Shown: piece after piece, positions 1 to 5,935 of the stretch | Numbering within the stretch: position 1 is the stretch's first letter | Layout of the letters: every line of letters begins with the position of its first letter | NCBI GenBank assembly: GCA_002327985.1 | Contig: DCVM01000067.1 | Location: 28,393-40,179, forward strand | DNA length: 11,787 bases | Reading direction: 5' to 3' | From: Syntrophaceae bacterium UBA2188 | Lineage (GTDB): Bacteria > Desulfobacterota > BSN033 > UBA1163 | The notes under the pieces: model-generated | Database searches by the model: none | Told to the model about the DNA's origin: nothing | What the model saw: only the letters and a program-made list of their open reading frames with translations | Position numbers and translations under genes: made by a program

Positions 1-2813
1 CTAGCATTGATCTCTACATTTCGAATCTCTCCGTTTTCTCGAAGGGCATTTATTTCGAAGCGAGGAGACAATTTTTCTCCTCTCCCCCACCGGAGGAATC
101 GATCGGTCATCAATGATTTGCTTTCCTCATCGAGAAAATCATGAAAATCTGTCCCGACTAATTCCTCCTGAGCCGCCCCCTGGATTTCTGCCATTCTTTT
201 ATTGACATACTTTAATCGATGATCCTTTCCAATGACACAAATCCCATCATGGGCTCCCTCGACCACCGTCCTATATTTTTCTTCCGACTGTTTGATTTTC
301 TCATAAAGGCGAAGGTTATCAATGAGGGTGGCTAATTGCCCTCCAATGATGCTGAGTAAACGGAGATCATTTTCAGAAAAGGCATCCAATGACCTGCTCT
401 GGGCATCGATCAATCCAATCACTTTTTGCCCCACCTTTAAAGGGATACAAATTTCAGAACGAATGCTCTGGTCATAAACGACGTACCTCGAATCGCTCCG
501 AACATCATTGACCAATAGGGGTTCACCTTTTTCGGCCACCCATCCAGTGATCCCTTTTCCTAACCAGGGCTCCAGCTTCTCTATCTCCTGAACAGGATGG
601 CCTATAGAGGAAGAATGAACATTGAGTCTTTTTGTTTTTTCGTCAATCAAGGCAATCCCAAAGGCTTCAAACTTAAAAAACCTATTCAGACAATGAATAA
701 TCTCTTCAAGCATTCGGTCCAAATTTAAAGAGGAAGCAGAGATCTTCATAATTTCATATAGAATGGTTAATTCATCCAGTCTTTTTTTGGTCTCTTCAAA
801 GAGCAAAGCGTTTTGAATGGAAATGGCCAGTCCCGGTGCAACAGACCTGAGGAAATGAGCATGATGATTTGAAAAGTGGTTGATCTCCTTACTTCCGAAA
901 TTCATGGTGCCGATGATCTTTCCCTTATATTCCAACGGAAAAAACAAAGAAGAGCGAATTCCCTCTTCCAGCAATTTTTGATTAAGCCAAGAATCGCTCT
1001 CTTCTGTACTGGAGACAACCACAGGCAGCCCTGTCTCGGTAACGGTGGCAAGGGATGTTCCTTCTTTTGGATAAAGGACTCCCCCTGTCAATGCTTTGGT
1101 GTCATCATCCTTTTCTAAGGCAAAATATCGAAATCCTTCTTCACGTTCATCCAAAAGGGTAATAGTCATCCTGTCGGAATCGAACACCTTCTTTATTTCA
1201 GAATGGACCGCTTTGGTGACCCCCCGCACCTCGAGGCTGGAGGCGAGGATTCTGTTGATATTATTCACCACCTCTTTTTCCTTCTCCAGTCGTTTCTCTT
1301 CGGTGATCTCCCTGGCCAAATCTACCACAGCAATCACTTCCCCTTCCTGATCGTAAATAGGAAAGGTGTGGTACTGGAAAACACCCTTCAAATATTGACT
1401 TTCTCTTTCTCCAGATGCAGGTTGCTTTGTTTTTAAAGTCTGTTCGATATAGCATCCCTCGCAAGGTTGATGGCGGTGATGAAAGATTTCAAAGCATCGT
1501 TTCCCAACCAATTGGTCGGGTTTCAACCCAAAACGTTTGAAGGCGGCTTTATTCGCACGAATGATTCGGCAATCTTTATATCTGATTGTAATCAGGTCTG
1601 TCACTGCATCAAAGGTCGTCTCCCACTCCGATTTCGCTTTGGCTACATTTGAAAAAAGTCTGGCATTTTCTAACGCCAGGCCGATCTGATTCCCGATGCT
1701 TTCCAATAAATTAATCTCTCTTTGAGTTAGGGGATGGGGGGATCGGCTTAAAAGGGTCATCGCACCGATCGCTTTGCCTTTCGCCAGAAGAGGAACGCCC
1801 ACCAAGAATTGGACTCCTTCATCTCTCAAAAGGGGAAGGAATGGGGGGGATAGATATTCCTGAATAGAAAGGACCACCGGCTGTTTTAACTGAATGGCCT
1901 TCCCGGAAACCCCCTCTCCCACCTTCAGTATTTTGACCCCCTCTGCCAACTCTGGTGAGTATCCCTGTTGAAATTTTAATTCGAGGATCTCCTCGGCCTC
2001 ATTGAATAGATAAATTCCTCCCATTTCAAACCCTGTCAAATTTAAGGCCCGATCTAATGCATCCGGTAATACCTTGTTGATGTCTAACGTCTGGTTGACC
2101 AGAACACCCAGATCATAAAGGCCCTGAATGACCTCTTTTCTTTGAACCAGTTCATCTTCCATTTTTCTTCGGTAAGAGATATCCTTAATGATCCCTTCAT
2201 AGCCAAGGATACGGGCTTTCTCGTCTTTTCTCACGGTCGCCGTGATGAGGGCATCAATCAAAGTTCCATCCTTTCTTTTTAATTTGATCTCGAAATCTTT
2301 GATAAACCCTTCTTGATCAATCTCATCCTGAAATTTTTGACGTTCCTTCGGATTCAAGTAAGTATCCTGGGCCGAAATTTTTAATAATTCTTCTTTGTTT
2401 TTGTAACCCAGTATCTCAACCCCTGCCTGATTGACATCGACGAATTTTCCATCCAATGAAGTCATATAAATCATGTCTTTCAAATTTTCGAAAATCCTTC
2501 TGTATTTTTTTTCGGCTTCTTTCAAGGCATTTTGAGATTGCTTTAAATCCGTAACCATCCGATTGAAAGATTCCGTCAGAAGACCCATCTCGTCTTTTGA
2601 GGCGGGCTGGATAGAGACATCGAAATTTCCTTTTCCGACTTCTCCCATTTTTTCGGACAAGTGTTTCATCGGAAGCGTCCATTTTCTAACGGTGAAGAGA
2701 CTGAGGAGAAGGATGCCCGATAGACCGACCAAAATTAATGGGAGAGTGGCCAAAAAGATGGCGAAGACCACCCATTTCGACAAGAGACTTTTTCTTATCT
2801 CTTTTATCTTCAA
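1..2813 (-). CDS. Large membrane-anchored multi-PAS/GAF sensor protein, C-terminus off the left edge
   Basis: The frame is open for 937 codons, from a TTG start at 2813-2811 to the window edge. After 13 N-terminal residues there is one hydrophobic segment (about 14-42), then a HAMP linker (about 43-97). Next come PAS1 (about 104-220), GAF1 (229-380), PAS2 (397-505), GAF2 (515-665), GAF3 (678-830) and PAS3 (842 to the edge). The GAF domains carry typical PLKVGQKVIG-like strands. The PAS domains carry GYEGIIKDIS- and VDLAREITEE-like ends, and PAS2 contains a Cys-x10-Cys-x2-Cys cluster. No periplasmic domain is present, so signals are probably cytoplasmic or from within the membrane. The output domain is not visible: a histidine kinase is most likely, a GGDEF/EAL or PP2C output is possible. 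TTG is chosen because a stop lies ten codons upstream, AGGAGAGG precedes it, and it overlaps the stop of the upstream HTH gene as TTGA. The domain reading is firm; ligand and output are unknown. Confidence 0.88.
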   Translation of the reverse strand, partial: MKIKEIRKSLLSKWVVFAIFLATLPLILVGLSGILLLSLFTVRKWTLPMKHLSEKMGEVGKGNFDVSIQPASKDEMGLLTESFNRMVTDLKQSQNALKEAEKKYRRIFENLKDMIYMTSLDGKFVDVNQAGVEILGYKNKEELLKISAQDTYLNPKERQKFQDEIDQEGFIKDFEIKLKRKDGTLIDALITATVRKDEKARILGYEGIIKDISYRRKMEDELVQRKEVIQGLYDLGVLVNQTLDINKVLPDALDRALNLTGFEMGGIYLFNEAEEILELKFQQGYSPELAEGVKILKVGEGVSGKAIQLKQPVVLSIQEYLSPPFLPLLRDEGVQFLVGVPLLAKGKAIGAMTLLSRSPHPLTQREINLLESIGNQIGLALENARLFSNVAKAKSEWETTFDAVTDLITIRYKDCRIIRANKAAFKRFGLKPDQLVGKRCFEIFHHRHQPCEGCYIEQTLKTKQPASGERESQYLKGVFQYHTFPIYDQEGEVIAVVDLAREITEEKRLEKEKEVVNNINRILASSLEVRGVTKAVHSEIKKVFDSDRMTITLLDEREEGFRYFALEKDDDTKALTGGVLYPKEGTSLATVTETGLPVVVSSTEESDSWLNQKLLEEGIRSSLFFPLEYKGKIIGTMNFGSKEINHFSNHHAHFLRSVAPGLAISIQNALLFEETKKRLDELTILYEIMKISASSLNLDRMLEEIIHCLNRFFKFEAFGIALIDEKTKRLNVHSSSIGHPVQEIEKLEPWLGKGITGWVAEKGEPLLVNDVRSDSRYVVYDQSIRSEICIPLKVGQKVIGLIDAQSRSLDAFSENDLRLLSIIGGQLATLIDNLRLYEKIKQSEEKYRTVVEGAHDGICVIGKDHRLKYVNKRMAEIQGAAQEELVGTDFHDFLDEESKSLMTDRFLRWGRGEKLSPRFEINALRENGEIRNVEINA

Positions 2814-2992
2814 TTTGCCTCTCCTCTTAAGAAACGGTTTAATTCAGATTGGAGAATCCTCCACCCCTTCCCAGCCTTAATGGCTTTAATTCTACCTAAA
2901 CGGATATATTTTAAGAAGGTGGGTTTGGATATCTTCAAATATTCAATCGCCTCATCTGTGGTCAAAACCACATCCCTTTCTATCAAGGACAT
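2810..2992 (-). CDS. Small excisionase/MerR-type helix-turn-helix protein
   Basis: This 60-residue protein is essentially a single winged helix-turn-helix of the HTH_17/excisionase type (BldC-like size). It begins with VLTTDEAIEYLKIS (about residues 9-22), followed by KPTFLKYIRLGRIKAIKAG as the recognition helix and turn, and WRILQSELNRFL as the C-terminal wing and helix. The start is supported by GGAGG at 3004-3000, seven bases ahead of the ATG. Proteins of this family bind DNA as small regulators or as excisionases. No integrase or att site is nearby, and the next gene is a large sensor whose start overlaps this stop, so a regulatory role tied to the sensor is more likely than excision. The upstream palindrome at 3148-3160 could be its own operator, which is inference. 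Target genes are unknown. Confidence 0.85.
   Translation of the reverse strand: MSLIERDVVLTTDEAIEYLKISKPTFLKYIRLGRIKAIKAGKGWRILQSELNRFLRGEAN
2811..2825 (-). promoter_or_regulatory. Ribosome binding site and TTG start of the sensor gene, overlapping the HTH stop
   Basis: On the minus strand AGGAGAGG (2825-2818) is followed by CAAA and then TTG (2813-2811). The TGA of the HTH gene (2812-2810) overlaps this start by two bases. No ATG or GTG start exists between the upstream in-frame stop and this TTG, so this site decides the start and implies translational coupling. Confidence 0.75.
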
Positions 2993-3045
2993 TGAATTAC
3001 CTCCATTTGTTTTGATTTTCTTATATTTACAGCAAAATATATGCC

Positions 3046-3064
3046 GGGGGGGGTAGGGGTAGGG
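3046..3064 (+). other. G-run with quadruplex potential in the HTH gene leader
   Basis: The plus strand reads G8-TA-G4-TA-G3. The eight-base run can supply two G-triplets, so four G-tracts with two- to three-base loops are available. It sits 54-72 bases upstream of the HTH start codon. The G-rich strand is the template, so the transcript itself would be C-rich. Whether it forms a structure in vivo is unknown. Confidence 0.5.
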
Positions 3065-3147
3065 ACTCCATTTGATAACTATATGATTTTTAAGAAGGCT
3101 TTAATTTCTTTAAGAAGGATTGGATATCTGGAACAATTTTTTTGAAA

Positions 3148-3181
3148 TGACAAATTGTCATGATTGTAGAATTATTGTCAA
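3148..3181 (-). promoter_or_regulatory. Candidate promoter with overlapping palindromic operator for the HTH-sensor operon
   Basis: On the minus strand TTGACA (3181-3176) is a perfect -35 box. After 16 bases GACAAT (3159-3154) is a 4-of-6 match to a -10 box. The -10 lies inside a perfect 13-base palindrome, TGACAAATTGTCA (3148-3160, flanked by one more A/T pair). The half-site TTGTCA occurs again exactly 20 bases away at 3175-3180. This layout suits a repressor that blocks the -10, possibly the HTH protein itself. The palindrome is seen directly; promoter activity and the regulator are inference. The rest of the 3005-3323 gap holds only the G-run and AT-rich sequence. Confidence 0.45.
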
Positions 3182-3323
3182 ATTTTTGATAAGGCTTCCC
3201 CTATTAAAATTCATGAAAGAAGTTAGGAGTGGGAGGAAATTGATTTAAACTAAAATGGGATTAAGGGCTTTTGTGTAAAGAGGTTCGATGAAAGAAGATT
3301 TCATGAAAAAAAGAGAAGGTCTG

Positions 3324-3824
3324 TCACATCTTATATTTTCCAAAATCCTCTGGCTTCATGTTCTCAATGATGGTTTTAAGGTCATCCCCCTCCTCTAACA
3401 GATTGGAAGCAAGAATCCCCATTTGTTTTGTCGCCTCGATAACTGATTCTGTGACAAAGATGGGGGCCTTCACTCTCACTGCCAGGGCAATTGCATCACT
3501 GGGACGACTGTCTACAACCAATTCTTCTCCTTCCACATCCAGATGAAGATTGGCATAAAAAGTATTTTCTTTTAAATCATGGATGACCACCCGATTGAGA
3601 GTGACTTGGAATGTATCTAAAATCTGTTTCATGAGGTCATGCGTCATGGGGCGAAGCGTCACCACTTCTTCAATTCCTCTTGAAATGGCTTCTGCCTCGA
3701 AAACGCCGATCCATATCGGCAACGCCTTCTGTCCAGAAAGGTCCACCAAGACGACCACGGGGTTGGAAGCCTTGGGATCCACCACAATGCCCATGACTTT
3801 AACTTCCATCAATTCCTTTTCCAT
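3324..3824 (-). CDS. Bifunctional nuclease (BFN/DUF151) family protein
   Basis: This 166-residue protein is covered by one BFN domain (PF02577). The hallmarks are LPIWIGVFEAEAI at about 35-47 and SRPSDAIALAVR at about 106-117, followed by an acidic tail ending in EDFGKYKM. Members have been reported to have DNase and RNase activity, but the physiological role in most bacteria is unsettled, so nuclease function here is a family inference. The ATG at 3824 is preferred because AGGA lies five bases upstream and the protein then begins like other members. An in-frame TTG at 3854 would add ten residues but has no clear ribosome site. The length is normal for a bacterial member. A consensus-like promoter lies about 90 bases upstream. 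The next gene downstream is 331 bases away with its own candidate promoter, so this is probably a single-gene unit. Confidence 0.92.
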   Translation of the reverse strand: MEKELMEVKVMGIVVDPKASNPVVVLVDLSGQKALPIWIGVFEAEAISRGIEEVVTLRPMTHDLMKQILDTFQVTLNRVVIHDLKENTFYANLHLDVEGEELVVDSRPSDAIALAVRVKAPIFVTESVIEATKQMGILASNLLEEGDDLKTIIENMKPEDFGKYKM

Positions 3825-3915
3825 ATCCGTCCTTTTATCATTCCAAGGTATCAAGAGCCTGGTGGCCTAAACACCTCTTACCCATTCGCCCTGGCAATTT
3901 TGAAAATTTAAACTT

Positions 3916-3943
3916 ATTTTAACCTGTAAGATAGGGATGTCAA
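3916..3943 (-). promoter_or_regulatory. Sigma-70-type promoter of the BFN gene
   Basis: On the minus strand TTGACA (3943-3938, perfect) is followed after 16 bases by TAAAAT (3921-3916, 5 of 6). The inferred start of transcription, near 3909, would give a leader of about 85 bases before the ATG at 3824. Confidence 0.65.
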
Positions 3944-3984
3944 CCCTACCTCTTCAGATTTCACAAAAAGGCCAGCAACCTCTG

Positions 3985-4234
3985 ATGACACAGATTAGAT
4001 AAGATTGCTTAGAAAATAAGGGCTTCGTCTAAAGGCAACAGTAAAGATGCCCGTTTCGTCATTCGGTTACGTTAATCGCCTGCCTGCGCGAAGCCGCTAC
4101 GGCGAAGGAAGGTTTTAAACTTTTACTCTTTGACGCTAAACGATACGGGCCTCCAAACCCTAACCGTGACCTATTGACCATTTTCATGGTTTGTGAGTGG
4201 CCTTACGGCCATGGGCAATGATACAGATAAGATT
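3985..4234. repeat. Foldback (inverted-repeat) element flanked by imperfect direct repeats
   Basis: The outer arms GCCCGTTTCGT (4049-4059) and ACGATACGGGC (4140-4150) are inverted repeats matching at 10 of 11 bases. The inner arms CCTGCCTGCG (4079-4088) and CGAAGGAAGG (4103-4112) pair at 8 of 10, around a GC-rich loop that contains CCG-CTA-CGG. The whole is bracketed by related direct repeats, ATGACACAGAT..AAGATT (3985-4006) and ATGATACAGATAAGATT (4218-4234), which differ by a five-base insertion and one substitution. No protein is encoded. It looks like a short dispersed element of REP or MITE type, but I cannot name a family. It occupies most of the gap between the histidine kinase stop and the BFN promoter. 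Confidence 0.5.
4198..4211. other. Short perfect hairpin TGGCC-TTAC-GGCCA
   Basis: A five-base perfect stem with a four-base loop lies about 70 bases beyond the kinase stop codon on the minus strand. No T-run follows on either strand, so it is not a convincing intrinsic terminator. It sits inside the direct-repeat-bracketed region and may belong to that element. Confidence 0.35.
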
Positions 4235-4281
4235 CAGAAGAAGGTTTAGGGAGGAAAAAGGCTGATCATTCTATCCCTTGT

Positions 4282-5406
4282 TTAATCAATCGTTTTCCCC
4301 ACGGCTTCGGAGGAAATTTTTTCCCGGCGGACGAGGCGACGCCGATCTTTTGGGAAAATAAGTGTGATTGTCGTCCCCTTTTTCAAACGACTCTCTACTT
4401 GAATCCTTCCGCCTTGGTCTTCCACTACTCTCTTGGCAAAAGTTAATCCCAACCCTACCCGATCAGGTCGGGTAGAAAAAAAAGGCTCGAAAATTCGGTT
4501 CAGGTTCTTTTTGGGAATCCCTTCCCCTTTGTCCGAAATCGAAATCCCGATGTGATCCGCATCTCCGAAGAGGGAGACTTTGATGAACCTTTCCTTCTTC
4601 CTCTTTGGGGTCCGACCAACAGCGTCAATACTGTTTTTTAAAATATGAAAGAGGGCCTTGGCGATGAGTGCCTTATCCATAAAGAAATCCCCTTCCCCTT
4701 CTAAATTTCTTGTTTCTAAATTGATCGAGACCTCCTCTTGGGGTGCTTCTTTTGAAAATATTTGAATAACTGTCTCCACCACCTGCTGAATCTTTTCTTG
4801 CTGAAAAATAGGTCTTGGGAGCAGGACATATTCCTCCACCCGTTGAATCATGGTTTCGAGTTTCTTCGTTTCCCGGAGAATTTGATGGAGATAGGATTTA
4901 CTCTTGGCCGAAAAGGAGAGTGTCTTGAGAAGGCGCTGGGTGTATCCTCCAATGGTAACAATGGGATTCCGAGTCTGATGGGCAATCTCCTCTACCATCA
5001 TGCCAAGACTTGCCCAACGCTCCATCTCCAATCTTTCCCTTTCCAACTTCTTTAACCGCTGAATTTCTTGGAAGGAAAAAGAAATAAAAACCTCCCCTTC
5101 TTCCTTGAAAGAGGTGGTGTAGAGATGGACGAAAATTTTTGTCCCGTTCTTCTGTCTCAAAAGGGCCTCCCCTTCAAAACCGTTTTTGTATAGTGTTAGG
5201 TAGACGATGTTAGGAAGGAAATAGGTCAAATCCTCTTCCAAGAAAAACATCCTGATTCTTTCCCCCTCCATCTCTTCTCTCGAATACCCAAAGAGCCGTT
5301 CGGTGTAGCGGTTGGTGTAGAGGATTTTTGAGTGGGCATCGGTAAGGATAAAAGCCACTTGAACAAAATCGAGGAAATGGTGTCTGCTCTTTAGAATGTC
5401 GTCCAT
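4282..5406 (-). CDS. Soluble PAS-domain sensor histidine kinase
   Basis: This 374-residue cytoplasmic kinase starts at ATG 5406, where GGGGAGGAG lies six bases upstream. An in-frame ATG at 5496 would add 30 residues that resemble no domain. There is a PAS domain at about 8-110 (FILTDAHSKILYTN, then RLFGYSREEMEGE). A short coiled linker follows, then a HisKA-type dimerisation helix with the phospho-accepting histidine in EEIAHQTRNPIVTIGGY (His143). The catalytic ATPase domain has an N-box (HILKNSIDA, about 254-262), a G1 box (SDKGEGIP), an F-box (RIFEPFFSTR) and a G2 box (GLGLTFAKRVVED). There is no transmembrane segment. It should autophosphorylate and pass phosphate to a response regulator, but none is encoded within the window. 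It is divergent from glpABC, which makes a link to glycerol-3-phosphate metabolism possible but unproven. The signal sensed is unknown. Confidence 0.93.
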   Translation of the reverse strand: MDDILKSRHHFLDFVQVAFILTDAHSKILYTNRYTERLFGYSREEMEGERIRMFFLEEDLTYFLPNIVYLTLYKNGFEGEALLRQKNGTKIFVHLYTTSFKEEGEVFISFSFQEIQRLKKLERERLEMERWASLGMMVEEIAHQTRNPIVTIGGYTQRLLKTLSFSAKSKSYLHQILRETKKLETMIQRVEEYVLLPRPIFQQEKIQQVVETVIQIFSKEAPQEEVSINLETRNLEGEGDFFMDKALIAKALFHILKNSIDAVGRTPKRKKERFIKVSLFGDADHIGISISDKGEGIPKKNLNRIFEPFFSTRPDRVGLGLTFAKRVVEDQGGRIQVESRLKKGTTITLIFPKDRRRLVRREKISSEAVGKTID

Positions 5407-5496
5407 CAGCGACTCCTCCCCACTATCAGTATGATGTTCAAGAATTAAGGTCAGAGGGTAAAGGCAATATCCCCCTCCCTGCAACAGACAGGTCAT

Positions 5497-5513
5497 GCCT
5501 CAACCCTTGAGGC
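5497..5513. other. Perfect hairpin in the kinase mRNA leader
   Basis: GCCTCAA-CCC-TTGAGGC is a perfect seven-base inverted repeat with a three-base loop. It would fall just after the inferred start of the kinase transcript (about 5521), roughly 90 bases ahead of its ATG. It could stabilise the 5' end of the RNA or bind a regulator. No T-run follows it, so it is not a terminator. Confidence 0.45.
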
Positions 5514-5527
5514 CTAAGATAGACTCC

Positions 5528-5555
5528 ATTTTATTTCATTGGGTTTAAAAGTCAA
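5528..5555 (-). promoter_or_regulatory. Sigma-70-type promoter of the histidine kinase gene
   Basis: On the minus strand TTGACT (5555-5550, 5 of 6) is followed after 16 bases by TAAAAT (5533-5528, 5 of 6). Spacing and -10 box are the same as at the BFN promoter. The leader to the ATG at 5406 would be about 115 bases. Confidence 0.6.
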
Positions 5556-5601
5556 GGTTTTGTATTGATTCATTCGGGCTTATCAAAATAGGGAAGGCGT
5601 G

Positions 5602-5648
5602 AGGGAATGATCGTTTCCCTTGACAAATCCATGTAATCTCGTTACAAA
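5602..5648 (+). promoter_or_regulatory. Candidate glpABC promoter with adjoining inverted-repeat operator
   Basis: TTGACA (5620-5625, perfect) is followed after 17 bases by TACAAA (5643-5648, 4 of 6). Its first base is shared with a perfect inverted repeat, AGGGAA-N7-TTCCCT (5602-5620), placed as an activator or repressor site would be. The start would leave a leader of about 280 bases before glpA, which is long, so a second promoter nearer the gene cannot be excluded. The boxes are seen; the function is inferred. Confidence 0.4.
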
Positions 5649-5935
5649 AAATCATCCCCTAAATCAGAATGGATGGAAGCAAGGTGTTTTCAAAGGAAGA
5701 AAAAATTGGGTCTAAAAGACCGGATATCCCCCAAAGAGAGTCTTTGTCATAGAATGCTTTTCCTCAATCTCACACCGATCTCTTCAAAAAGGCAGATACC
5801 GTGTATACACTAAAGATGAGGGAATGGATCGACACCTCAGCCAAGCTACCGATTAAAGTGACGAAGCGACCAACATCATTTGCAGCATTGTAATGAAAGC
5901 AACTTGACTCCTCTTCTAAGCCATCGGAGTTTTAA
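5649..5935 (+). other. Leader region upstream of glpA without a convincing gene
   Basis: This stretch holds two adjacent small symmetric elements, GGTCT-AAA-AGACC (5709-5721) and GGATATCC (5722-5729), and a perfect ten-base palindrome GTGTATACAC (5801-5810). A 25-codon reading frame (5816-5893) lacks a good ribosome site and resembles nothing I recognise. The glpA ribosome binding site GGAG lies at 5926-5929. No riboswitch consensus was recognised. Confidence 0.4.

Noticed and set aside
1..2813. Short plus-strand reading frames across the sensor gene and the other long genes
   Set aside because: They are shadows of the long conserved frames on the opposite strand and show no domain features or ribosome sites.
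3295..3323. Terminator after the BFN gene (T-run on the minus strand near 3307-3313)
   Set aside because: A T-run is present, but I found no stable GC-rich hairpin directly before it; the nearby TTTCATGAAA palindrome lies after the run.
3825..3854. TTG start at 3854 for the BFN protein
   Set aside because: It has no clear ribosome site, whereas ATG 3824 has AGGA at good spacing and gives the family's usual N-terminus.
3955..4281. c-di-GMP or other known riboswitch, or a structured non-coding RNA, in the gap
   Set aside because: None of the riboswitch core motifs I know is present; foldback repeats explain the visible symmetry better.
5407..5496. Upstream ATG (5496) extending the histidine kinase by 30 residues
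   Set aside because: The added residues match no domain, the site has only a weak ribosome signal, and ATG 5406 has GGGGAGGAG at ideal spacing just before the PAS domain.
5816..5893. 25-codon reading frame upstream of glpA
   Set aside because: It has no good ribosome site and no recognisable similarity, and such a length is expected by chance. It was considered as a leader peptide or gene remnant and left out.
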